Shown: positions 17,015 to 24,927 of the stretch, piece by piece
Position numbering within the stretch: position 1 is the stretch's first letter
Layout: each line of letters begins with the position of its first letter
Assembly: GCF_027533625.1 (NCBI RefSeq)
Contig: NZ_JAQAGZ010000020.1
Coordinates: forward strand, 1-64,000
DNA length: 64,000 bases
From: Paenibacillus gyeongsangnamensis
GTDB lineage: Bacteria > Bacillota > Bacilli > Paenibacillales > NBRC-103111
Reading direction: 5' to 3'
Notes under the pieces: model-generated
Databases searched by the model: none
The model's input: only the letters and a program-made list of their open reading frames with translations
What the model was told of the DNA's origin: nothing
Program-made: the position numbers and the translations under genes

Positions 17015-17638
17015 TTGACGGAGCAAGCGTTCTGGGACGGGATCTTCTCCGGACTTCAGCCTTCGCAGGTGCGGTATGACCTGTGGCTCGAGCCGTTCCA
17101 TGAAGAGTTAAACAAATCGGCGGATCTCGCTATACTTGATCTGGGCTGCGGCGCGGGGAACAATGCGCTCTTCCTGAGCGAACGCGGCTACCGCGTCTTG
17201 GCATGCGATCTGTCGGAAGCTGCGCTGAGTAAGGTTCGCGAGGTCGCGCCTTCCGCGGAGACGAGAAGGATCCGGCTGCCCGAACCGCTTCCTTTTGACG
17301 ACGAATCGTTTCAAATCGTTGTGGCAGACTTGAGCCTGCATTATTTTTCTTGGAACGATACGATTCAAATCATAGCGGATATTCGCCGCATTCTGCGTCC
17401 GGGAGGCATGCTTTTATGCCGTGTGAATTCCGTGCACGACGTAGAATACGGATCAGGGAAAGGCGAGCTGCTGGAGCCGCATTACTATGAATGGGAAGGC
17501 AAACGCAAACGGTTCTTCGACAGGGAGCAGCTGGAGAAGCTGTTTAAAGAAGGATTCTCCGCCGAGCTGCAGGAGCAGACGATGAACCGTTATGACAAAC
17601 CGAAGGCGGTATGGACAGCGGCAGCGAGAAAAATGTGA
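17015..17638 (+). CDS. Class I SAM-dependent methyltransferase
   Basis: A 207-residue protein starting at TTG behind a strong GGAGGAGGGG site. The SAM-binding motif DLGCGAGN lies near residue 42, motif II has an acidic residue after CDLS, and the post-motif ILRPGGMLL is clear. The substrate is not recognisable. Confidence 0.8.
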   Translation: MTEQAFWDGIFSGLQPSQVRYDLWLEPFHEELNKSADLAILDLGCGAGNNALFLSERGYRVLACDLSEAALSKVREVAPSAETRRIRLPEPLPFDDESFQIVVADLSLHYFSWNDTIQIIADIRRILRPGGMLLCRVNSVHDVEYGSGKGELLEPHYYEWEGKRKRFFDREQLEKLFKEGFSAELQEQTMNRYDKPKAVWTAAARKM

Positions 17639-17659
17639 ACGTAGGGGAGAGTGAGGGAT

Positions 17660-18127
17660 ATGGAAGATTTGGTGCAAAGCTACGCTGAAGGATTCAACCG
17701 GCTGTCCGTGGCAATCGAGGGTTTGAGCGAGGAGCTGCTGCTGTATAAGCCTGCCGAAAACCGATGGTGCATCAAGAAGGTCGTGATCCATCTGTGCGAT
17801 GCGGAAATGATTGCTCTCGACCGGATGAAACGGATCATAGCGGAGCCGAATCCGCTGTTCTTCAAGTTCGATCCCGATGCCTGGGCGCTGCGCTTGCAAT
17901 ATTCATCGCTCGACATGTCCGTCTTCTTGTCCCTATTCGCCGCGCTGCGGGCATCGATGGTGCCTATTCTCCGCGGTCTCAGCGAAGAGGATTGGGCCAG
18001 AACCGGCGTCCACAACCAGAACGGCAAATTAACGCTGCAGGAGCTCGTAGCCATGTTCGTCCATCATTTGGACCGGCATATTCAGCAGATCGAGCGCAAC
18101 AAGAAGGCATTCGCCGAGCAGCGCTGA
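17660..18127 (+). CDS. DinB-superfamily protein
   Basis: A 155-residue four-helix protein with histidines placed as in the DinB/YfiT metal triad: one in VIHLCD near residue 45 and two in FVHHLDRHI near residue 137. Such proteins include thiol-dependent transferases and uncharacterised damage-induced proteins. The ATG at 17660 is preferred over the GTG at 17651 for spacing to GGGGAG. Confidence 0.75.
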   Translation: MEDLVQSYAEGFNRLSVAIEGLSEELLLYKPAENRWCIKKVVIHLCDAEMIALDRMKRIIAEPNPLFFKFDPDAWALRLQYSSLDMSVFLSLFAALRASMVPILRGLSEEDWARTGVHNQNGKLTLQELVAMFVHHLDRHIQQIERNKKAFAEQR

Positions 18128-18128
18128 C

Positions 18129-19289
18129 ATGCAGTGGCATAGATGGCTTGCTGTCTTAGCTTTGTTCGGGCTAATTGCAGGGATGGCTTTGTTCTTCTTG
18201 ACAGCCGCTTGGCAGGCGCAGACGCCTGATTCTGCGACCTCGTCTGACGGTGCTTTGGGTTCTTCAGTTGAAACTCAAGCAGTGCTTGCATCCTTGCCGA
18301 CGCTTCCTTCCAAAGAGGCGCGCTCAAGGCTTGTATGTGAAGCGAAACGCAGGGAAGCCTCCGAGTCCTCTTTCAGGCACATTGCCGTCGCCGTGGCCAC
18401 CTTGTGGTCAGCGCCGGATCGCGCTCGTGCTGCGGACCGGCCTTCGCTCGGCAATCCTGTCGATATAAGAGCCTGGCTGACGCCGCTAGGCATTCCGGAG
18501 AAGCTGTGGCTTGTAGGCAAGCTGGAAACCGAAGCGCTGCTCGGCACGAAGGTCCGCGTGCTGGAAGAGCGGGGAGCGTGGGTGAAGGTGGCTGTGCCAG
18601 AGCAAGGCAAGCCGGGCTCGCCGGAAGGGTATCCGGGATGGCTGCCCGCCACTCAACTGGTGGAAGTGGGGCTTGACTATGAGGCTTGTCCGTATGCGGT
18701 CGTCCGGAAGCCGACAGCGAAAGTATTTGCCGCTTCCGATGCCGAGAAGAACGGTACGGAATCCAGGTTTGAGCTGAGCTTCAATACGAGACTGCCGATC
18801 GTGCGAGAAGAGGAGAGCCGCTGGGGCGTCGCACTTCCGCAGGGTATCCGGTGGATCGATAAGTCGGACGTCAAAATGGCCGGATTCGAAGCTTCCGAAA
18901 CGAACGAACCCGTTACCGGCGAAGGGCTCGTCGAGACGGCGATGCAGTTTTTGGAGCTCCCCTATTTATGGGCCGGAACCTCGGGCTTCGGGTTTGATTG
19001 CTCCGGATTTACTTATTCCTTGTACCGGCATTACGGCATCGCCATTCCGAGGGATGCCAAGGATCAAGCTGCGGCCGGTACGCCGGTCGGCTTGAAGGAA
19101 TTGAAGCCCGGAGACCTGCTGTTCTACGCCTATAACAAAGGCAAAGGGAAGGTCCATCACGTGTCCATGTACATCGGCGGCGGACAAATGGTCCATTCTC
19201 CCAAAACCGAGAGTGCAGTGGAAATCCTGCCAGTTCAGACGCCGGAATATGCAGCCGAGTTCGCGGGAGCGCGGCGATATCTTAAATGA
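18129..19289 (+). CDS. NlpC/P60 cell-wall endopeptidase with SH3-like domains
   Basis: A 386-residue exported enzyme. Residues 8-28 form a signal anchor. Two SH3-like segments fill the middle, and the C-terminal NlpC/P60 domain has catalytic Cys in FDCSGF, His in KVHHVSM and a third His in MVHSPK. It probably cleaves gamma-D-Glu-diamino acid links in peptidoglycan peptides, like YkfC. It starts 1 bp after the DinB-like gene and lacks a clear ribosome site. Confidence 0.87.
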   Translation: MQWHRWLAVLALFGLIAGMALFFLTAAWQAQTPDSATSSDGALGSSVETQAVLASLPTLPSKEARSRLVCEAKRREASESSFRHIAVAVATLWSAPDRARAADRPSLGNPVDIRAWLTPLGIPEKLWLVGKLETEALLGTKVRVLEERGAWVKVAVPEQGKPGSPEGYPGWLPATQLVEVGLDYEACPYAVVRKPTAKVFAASDAEKNGTESRFELSFNTRLPIVREEESRWGVALPQGIRWIDKSDVKMAGFEASETNEPVTGEGLVETAMQFLELPYLWAGTSGFGFDCSGFTYSLYRHYGIAIPRDAKDQAAAGTPVGLKELKPGDLLFYAYNKGKGKVHHVSMYIGGGQMVHSPKTESAVEILPVQTPEYAAEFAGARRYLK

Positions 19290-19327
19290 AAGCCAGCCTA
19301 AGCCATGTTGAAGTTTACATTTATGTA

Positions 19328-19355
19328 TTGATTTTCCTGAACGTTGTGCTATAAT
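19328..19355 (+). promoter_or_regulatory. Promoter upstream of the tad operon
   Basis: TTGATT (19328) and TATAAT (19350) are 16 bp apart. Transcription would start near 19362, about 20 bp before a strong terminator and ~180 bp before the first tad gene. Confidence 0.65.
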
Positions 19356-19381
19356 ACGAGTAAATTATGGATTGCAAGCGG

Positions 19382-19431
19382 AAGCACCGCTGATTGGAGA
19401 ATTCGTTCTCCCTTCGGCGCGTGCTTTTTTT
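19382..19431 (+). terminator. Terminator in the tad leader
   Basis: AAGCAC pairs with GTGCTT around inner pairs, topped by GGAGAA-TTCG-TTCTCC, and ends in seven T. It lies between the promoter and the tad genes. It could end the NlpC/P60 transcript, act as an attenuator, or define a short RNA of ~70 nt. Confidence 0.85.
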
Positions 19432-19542
19432 GTTTGCTTGGAAGAGGTGTGTGGAAGGCCCAGGAACAAGCAGAGAAGACGGAAGGGCGGCGATGCCTAA
19501 GAGCAGGTATGGTTTATTTGATTGGAGAGGAGAGGCTTGTCC

Positions 19543-20664
19543 ATGGCCAAAATAAGCGTGGTGCTGCTGGAGGAAGACCGATATTTCGGTGACATGATGT
19601 CAGCTTTCCTCCGCGCCTCGGAATATGGGGAAAGGTTCACCCTTCGGGTGTTTACTTGCGCCCGGCACGGAAGCCAGTACGTGGAACAGCTTTCCGAGCC
19701 GTTCGTTCTTGTCGTTCACGAATCGATGATGCCGCTGGCGGAGGCCGCCTACCGCATAAAGCCCGGCTGCATCGTGATCCTAAGCGACGCTTCTTTATCG
19801 GAGGGCATCCTGGAATATCCGGTGCTCTGCAAATTTCAGCCGCTCGATCGGCTGCTTTCCCGGGTGTTGGCCCATTTCAACGAGTTCGCCGCTGTCGTTC
19901 CGCTGACAGGACGAAGGGAAACGTCCATTTGTACGGTTTACTCTGCTTCCGGAGGTATCGGCAAAACGATTACGTCCGTCCACTTGGCCCGTCAGCTGGC
20001 TATCCGGGGAGAACGTGTGCTGTGCCTATGCCTCGAGCTGCTGCCTTCGCGAGAGTGGTACGCGAGTGACGATGACGGAGCGCCGGAAGCTTTCTCGCAG
20101 CTGCTTTATTACGCCAAGACGAATCCTAAGTTGATCGGGATCAAGAAGGATAGCTTGAAGCGAAAGCATGCTCATCTCAAATTCGACTACATTCCGCCTT
20201 TCGCAACCGGCTCGGAGCTTTGGGAAATGAATGGGGGTGAGCTGCGGCAGTTACTATCGGGCTTAAGCGGAACGGGAGACTATGACCGGATTGTCGTGGA
20301 CTTGGATTCGGCGCCTCTTCCTTGCCGCACCGAGTTGTTTCGGCACAGCGATCAAATTCTGTGGCTGATCACGGACGATTCGGTTCACTTGGCGAAAGCC
20401 AGGGAGCAGCTGCATTTGCTATCCGCCGAGCAAGAAGCGGACCCCAGGCAGCTGCTTCGGAAAATGACATTCATTCACAATAAGAGCATGGGCCAGCCCC
20501 TCAACGATTGGTCCGGCTATGGCTTGTCCGTTCAGGCGAAGCTGAGCTATGTTCCCGAATGGAAAGCCGTCCGGAAGACGAGCGAAATGTTCTCTCCCGC
20601 TTTTGCCGAGCAGGCGGCCTCCGTCATTCATGCGAAGGAGGTGCCGGCCGGTGTGGACCGATGA
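19543..20664 (+). CDS. TadZ/CpaE-like pilus localisation ATPase
   Basis: A 373-residue protein with an N-terminal receiver-like domain lacking the full acidic pocket, then a ParA/MinD-type ATPase. The deviant Walker A reads SASGGIGKT near residue 140 and is followed by a VVDLDSA strand. In Tad systems TadZ places the pilus machine at the cell membrane. The ATG follows GGAGAGG; the TTG 21 bp upstream is rejected. It is the first gene of the operon and overlaps tadA. Confidence 0.85.
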   Translation: MAKISVVLLEEDRYFGDMMSAFLRASEYGERFTLRVFTCARHGSQYVEQLSEPFVLVVHESMMPLAEAAYRIKPGCIVILSDASLSEGILEYPVLCKFQPLDRLLSRVLAHFNEFAAVVPLTGRRETSICTVYSASGGIGKTITSVHLARQLAIRGERVLCLCLELLPSREWYASDDDGAPEAFSQLLYYAKTNPKLIGIKKDSLKRKHAHLKFDYIPPFATGSELWEMNGGELRQLLSGLSGTGDYDRIVVDLDSAPLPCRTELFRHSDQILWLITDDSVHLAKAREQLHLLSAEQEADPRQLLRKMTFIHNKSMGQPLNDWSGYGLSVQAKLSYVPEWKAVRKTSEMFSPAFAEQAASVIHAKEVPAGVDR

Positions 20665-21871
20665 CGCGAAGCGATCGCTTAAGCAAACGATTCAGGACAG
20701 CTTCGATTTGGGGGTGGCGTTGTCGGATGAGCAGCTGATGGAGCGCATCGAACAGGAAGTGTTCGCCTATTCAAGAACGTCTTACTTGACCGCAAGCCAG
20801 AAGCATCGCGCCGTACGGGAGCTGTTCCATTCGTTTCGCGGTCTGGACGTGCTTCAGCCTTTGGTGGACGATCGGGACATCACTGAAATTATGATTAACG
20901 CACATGATCAAATCTTTATCGAGAAGCACGGAAGGCTGACACTGACCGATATCCGCTTTGAAAGCAGGGAGAAGCTGGAGGATACGATTCAAACGATCGT
21001 CGGCCGTGTGAACCGGCTCGTCAACGAATCGAGCCCGATCGTCGACGCGAGACTGGGCGACGGGTCGCGTGTCAACATCGTGCTGCCGCCGGTCGCGCTT
21101 TGCGGTCCGGCTATGACCATCCGTAAATTTCCCGAGCATCCGCTCACGTTGGACGATTTGATCCAAAGGGGGGCGATAACCGGGGAAGCCGCCCAATTCC
21201 TGATCCGGATGGTGAAATCGAAATATAACCTGTTTATCGGAGGAGGAACAGGCTCCGGAAAAACGACGTTCTTGAATGCCCTTGTTGAGTACATTCCGAC
21301 GGATGAACGGATCATCACGATTGAAGACTCGGCGGAGCTGCAAATTCGCAGCATACTGAACGTTGTCGGTCTCGAGACGCGGAATGCCAATACGGAAGGA
21401 CGCGGAGAAATTACGATCCGCGATTTGATCCGATCCTCGTTACGAATGCGGCCTAACCGGATTATTGTCGGCGAAGTGCGGGGGGCCGAAGCTCTGGATA
21501 TGCTGCAGGCAATGAACACGGGACACGACGGTTCTTTAAGCACCGGGCACGCGAATTCGACGCAAGATATGCTCAGCCGGCTTGAGACGATGGTGTTGAG
21601 CGGAGCATCGCTGCCGATTGAGGCGATCCGCCAGCAAATCGCTTCAGCGCTGGACATCATGGTGCACCTGCAGCGGCTCCGCGACCGTTCCCGCAGAGTC
21701 ACGGAAATCAGCGAAGTGCTGCCGGTTCAGGACGGTGAGGTGCGACTGAATCCGTTGTTCCGTTTTGTCGAGACCGGGGAAGGGCCGGATGGCCGTGTAA
21801 CTGGCTCGCTTGAGCCGACAGGAAATGCGTTGAAAATGAACTGGAAGCTCCAGTTGGCCGGATTGTTGTGA
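20651..21871 (+). CDS. tadA: Tad pilus assembly ATPase (TadA/CpaF)
   Basis: A 406-residue secretion ATPase that powers pilus polymerisation at the inner face of the membrane. Walker A GGGTGSGKTT is near residue 200, the Asp box shows TIEDSAEL, Walker B includes IIVGEVRG, and the His box has STGHANS. The GTG start lies 8 nt after AAGGAGG and overlaps the preceding gene by 14 bp. Other in-frame upstream starts lie inside the tadZ-like gene. Confidence 0.93.
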   Translation: MWTDDAKRSLKQTIQDSFDLGVALSDEQLMERIEQEVFAYSRTSYLTASQKHRAVRELFHSFRGLDVLQPLVDDRDITEIMINAHDQIFIEKHGRLTLTDIRFESREKLEDTIQTIVGRVNRLVNESSPIVDARLGDGSRVNIVLPPVALCGPAMTIRKFPEHPLTLDDLIQRGAITGEAAQFLIRMVKSKYNLFIGGGTGSGKTTFLNALVEYIPTDERIITIEDSAELQIRSILNVVGLETRNANTEGRGEITIRDLIRSSLRMRPNRIIVGEVRGAEALDMLQAMNTGHDGSLSTGHANSTQDMLSRLETMVLSGASLPIEAIRQQIASALDIMVHLQRLRDRSRRVTEISEVLPVQDGEVRLNPLFRFVETGEGPDGRVTGSLEPTGNALKMNWKLQLAGLL

Positions 21872-21891
21872 GTAGGAGGGAGGTGTAAACG

Positions 21892-22725
21892 ATGCGTTCG
21901 GAGGTAAAATCCGTAGGCCGTCCTTCATTGCGCTTTGGTACGGAGCTGATTGATATCTACAAACGTTCCCCGCATACGGACGGGTTAACGGATTACAATG
22001 CGTACAGGCTGAACCGATCCGAGCTTCTCATTTCCCTTGCTGCCGGATGTACGGTCATGGGAGGCATTGCTTTCGTATTTTTCAAAAGCTTCTGGGCGAT
22101 CGTCCTGTTATCGGCCTTCGGATGTTATTACCCGGCGCTCAGGCGCCGCCGGTTGATCGAGAAGCGCAAGGCGCAGCTGAAGCTGCAATTTAAGCAGCTC
22201 TTGTCCGCCTTGTCTTCCTCGCTTAGCGCAGGCAGATCCGTAGAATCCGCGTTCCGGGAAGCGCTGAATGATCTCAAGCTGCTGTATCCGGGAAGCGGGA
22301 CCATGATCGTCAAGGAGCTGGAAATCCTGCTTCATCGGCTGGACAATGGGGAAACGGTAGAGTCGGCGCTGATGCAGTTCAGTAAACGGGCGCATGTGGA
22401 AGATATCGCGCAGTTCGCCGATGTCTTCGTCATTTGTAAGCGGACAGGCGGAAATTTGGTACAGGTCATCCGGCGTACCGCAGGATTGATTCAGGACAAG
22501 CTCGATATCGAGCAAGATATCCAGGTGCAGATCGCGCAGAAGAAATTCGAGTCCAAGGTATTGATCCTGGCTCCGGTCGTTATGGTAGCGGTATTGTCTT
22601 CCAGCTCTCCCGATTATATGGAACCGCTGTACGCAGGGGCCGGGCGTCTCCTTATGCTTGGAGCTTTGACGGTGCTTGCGGCGTGTTATCGGTTGACGCA
22701 GAAGATTATGAATATTCCGGTTTGA
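21892..22725 (+). CDS. tadB: TadB-like pilus membrane platform protein
   Basis: A 277-residue type II secretion F-domain protein. Hydrophobic segments lie near residues 40-80 and at the C-terminus around 222-270, with the cytoplasmic F domain between (SAGRSVESAF...). Together with TadC it forms the membrane platform. It has an AGGGAGG site. Confidence 0.87.
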   Translation: MRSEVKSVGRPSLRFGTELIDIYKRSPHTDGLTDYNAYRLNRSELLISLAAGCTVMGGIAFVFFKSFWAIVLLSAFGCYYPALRRRRLIEKRKAQLKLQFKQLLSALSSSLSAGRSVESAFREALNDLKLLYPGSGTMIVKELEILLHRLDNGETVESALMQFSKRAHVEDIAQFADVFVICKRTGGNLVQVIRRTAGLIQDKLDIEQDIQVQIAQKKFESKVLILAPVVMVAVLSSSSPDYMEPLYAGAGRLLMLGALTVLAACYRLTQKIMNIPV

Positions 22726-22735
22726 AGGAGATTTT

Positions 22736-23599
22736 ATGTGGCTGTTGTTTCTGCTGGAGATGTCCGCGTTCGGCGCGGTTTGGTTTCTTTCCTATCCGCG
22801 ATATGCGTCATGGATTCGCAGTCATCCAGGCGGAGAGAACCCGGTTTGGAGGGAGGCAGGCGCTCCCGGCTTGTGGCTGATCGACCGCTGCAAGGCCGCC
22901 GATCGTTTTCCTGAAGCGGTCGGCAAGGTGCATCACGTCATGATCGGACTGTACGGTGCCAAGACGGCGGCTTTTTATACAAGGACGTTCCTTGCCGGCT
23001 CCGTCCTCGCTTCCTATGGGCTAATCCTGTTCGTTACGTTGATTGCTTGCTTATCGGAAGGAACTTTAGAACTGATCGGTTACGGAGCTCTCTTGGCCCT
23101 GCTAGTGCCGTTTGCGGGGTACAAGCATTTCAGCGACCGGCTGAAGCTCAAAAAACGGCGAATGCTGCTGGAGCTGCCGGAGCTGCTGAACGAGCTCATG
23201 CTGCTTGTCAATGCGGGTGAAACGGTGCAGCAAGCGTTGATTCGAATCGTCGAGGTGCGGGAAAGGGCTCCCGGACCGTTGCTCGTAGAGCTGTCGGGCG
23301 CGGTAAAAGCATTGAGAATGAATGTGTCCTTTACCAAAGCTTTGGAGGATTTCAGCAAGCGGTGCGCTTTGCAGGAAGTATCGCTGTTCACGACCGCGCT
23401 TATGCTGAACTACAAGCGGGGCGGAGAAGAACTGGTCCTATCCCTGCGCGAGCTGTCCGTTATGCTGTGGGATAAAAGGAAAGCGCTGGCGCGCACGCTC
23501 GGGGAAGAGGCTTCCTCCAAGCTCGTGTTTCCGATGGTGCTGATTTTTTTTGTCGTGATGGTTATTGTAGCGGCGCCGGCTTTAATGATGATGTCTTAA
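22736..23599 (+). CDS. tadC: TadC-like pilus membrane platform protein
   Basis: A 287-residue second F-domain protein with an N-terminal hydrophobic segment, two more near residues 80-125, the GETVQQAL-type F domain and a C-terminal membrane helix. The start is 10 bp after tadB with AAGGAG before it. Confidence 0.87.
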   Translation: MWLLFLLEMSAFGAVWFLSYPRYASWIRSHPGGENPVWREAGAPGLWLIDRCKAADRFPEAVGKVHHVMIGLYGAKTAAFYTRTFLAGSVLASYGLILFVTLIACLSEGTLELIGYGALLALLVPFAGYKHFSDRLKLKKRRMLLELPELLNELMLLVNAGETVQQALIRIVEVRERAPGPLLVELSGAVKALRMNVSFTKALEDFSKRCALQEVSLFTTALMLNYKRGGEELVLSLRELSVMLWDKRKALARTLGEEASSKLVFPMVLIFFVVMVIVAAPALMMMS

Positions 23600-23623
23600 A
23601 ACGTACGAAGGAGGGCGATTGAA

Positions 23624-23854
23624 ATGATGGAACGTTTGAAGGAAGGCTGGAACGCATTTTGGAAGGAGGAGGAAGGGCTCGGCACGTTGGAAATTTTGCT
23701 GATCGTGGCTGTGCTGATCATTATTGCGATTGCGTTCCGGAAGTGGATCCTAAAATGGCTGAAAGCCTTGTTTGAAAGCGCCGATAAGGAAATCGTCGAT
23801 CAATCCGGAACAATATCCAAGGATGCCGGCGATTTAAGTCCTAAGGCGCCTTAA
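23624..23854 (+). CDS. Flp-type IVb pilin
   Basis: A 76-residue Flp1-like pilin. A short basic and acidic leader ends at EEGLG, followed by TLEILLIVAV: a conserved Glu at mature position 3 and a ~20-residue hydrophobic helix. The probable prepilin cleavage is after the Gly. The charged C-terminal tail is longer than in classical Flp pilins. It is likely the main pilus subunit, processed by the peptidase encoded at 27899. Confidence 0.82.
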   Translation: MMERLKEGWNAFWKEEEGLGTLEILLIVAVLIIIAIAFRKWILKWLKALFESADKEIVDQSGTISKDAGDLSPKAP

Positions 23855-23858
23855 GTTG

Positions 23859-24902
23859 ATGCCTCGGCTGCATAGCAGAGACAAGAAGGGATCCCGGCAT
23901 CGGTATGCTCCCGGGCTTTGGCGGAGCGAATCCGGTCAATTCTCACTTGAAGCGTCGCTGACCGCTCCGGCGATCGTGCTGACCACGGTACTGCTGCTTT
24001 TCCTGGCCTTGACCGCTTATTTCTATGCCAATATGTACCAGAAGACGGTTTTGACGTCGGAACGGACCGCGTTCGTATGGGGTAATACCGGCAAAGACCC
24101 CGTTACGGGTGCCATTGAAGCAGGCCGTGACGACGGGCTCTACTGGCGGCTCGCGAACGATCATATTCTCGGACTGTTTACTTTTGCATCCGGCCTCGAT
24201 GATGTCCGTGTGAAGCTCCCCGCGCAGAGCGGACAAGGAAGCGGCAGCGGTCCGGCAAGCAAGCTGCTTCATGGAGTGGGGCGCTTGCCTTCCGCCTGGG
24301 AGGGTGAAGCTGTCTACAGCAATCTTGGGCTTTTGAGGAAGGTGGCCGTACACGCGGAGCAGCAGGTACGCATGCCTTTTGGACATGAGAACGGCGGCTG
24401 GGGCCCTAAACGGATGTCGGCGGGCGCCGCTTCTTACGTGACGGATGCAGCCGAAACGATCCGCCTGACCGATCTTACCCGTACGTTTGCGCGCGAGGTT
24501 CAAGGTCGAATGAAACCGTCCGAGGCGTTGGCATTAATGAAGGAGCCGGCAGTGGTTTTGAAGGAGCCAGTACGCATTACGAACCATAAGGAAGCCGTGA
24601 CCTATTTGCGCACGCTCGTCGGAGGAACGGAGAAAATACTGCAGGTGAGCCCGGAGACGAAGCGAACCGTAGACGCCATGGACGCGGGCGGCGTAGCGCA
24701 TCAAGCGTATTTCAATATCAGCGAGAAAAATTTGCGCGAGGTGCAGATGCCCAAAGACGCGGAGCTGCTTCGAAGCGGCTCCCAAGTGAAAGGTGTCGTC
24801 TGGCATTTCTTCAAGCTGACGAATAAGGAGAAGGCTAGCCTGAACAAATCACTGAAGCGGGAGCTGGAGAGCAGGGGGATCGTCGTAATTTTGCATGATT
24901 AA
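23859..24902 (+). CDS. TadE-like pseudopilin / pilus protein
   Basis: A ~347-residue protein with a basic N-terminus and a TadE-type motif SGQFSLEASLTAPA leading into one membrane helix near residues 35-65, then an extracellular part. The C-terminal ~60 residues are charged. The first ribosome site is weak; the TTG at 23856 is an equal alternative. It overlaps the next frame only upstream of that gene's real start. Confidence 0.75.
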   Translation: MPRLHSRDKKGSRHRYAPGLWRSESGQFSLEASLTAPAIVLTTVLLLFLALTAYFYANMYQKTVLTSERTAFVWGNTGKDPVTGAIEAGRDDGLYWRLANDHILGLFTFASGLDDVRVKLPAQSGQGSGSGPASKLLHGVGRLPSAWEGEAVYSNLGLLRKVAVHAEQQVRMPFGHENGGWGPKRMSAGAASYVTDAAETIRLTDLTRTFAREVQGRMKPSEALALMKEPAVVLKEPVRITNHKEAVTYLRTLVGGTEKILQVSPETKRTVDAMDAGGVAHQAYFNISEKNLREVQMPKDAELLRSGSQVKGVVWHFFKLTNKEKASLNKSLKRELESRGIVVILHD

Positions 24903-24927
24903 GCAGCGAGTGCAAGGAGGGGAACTT

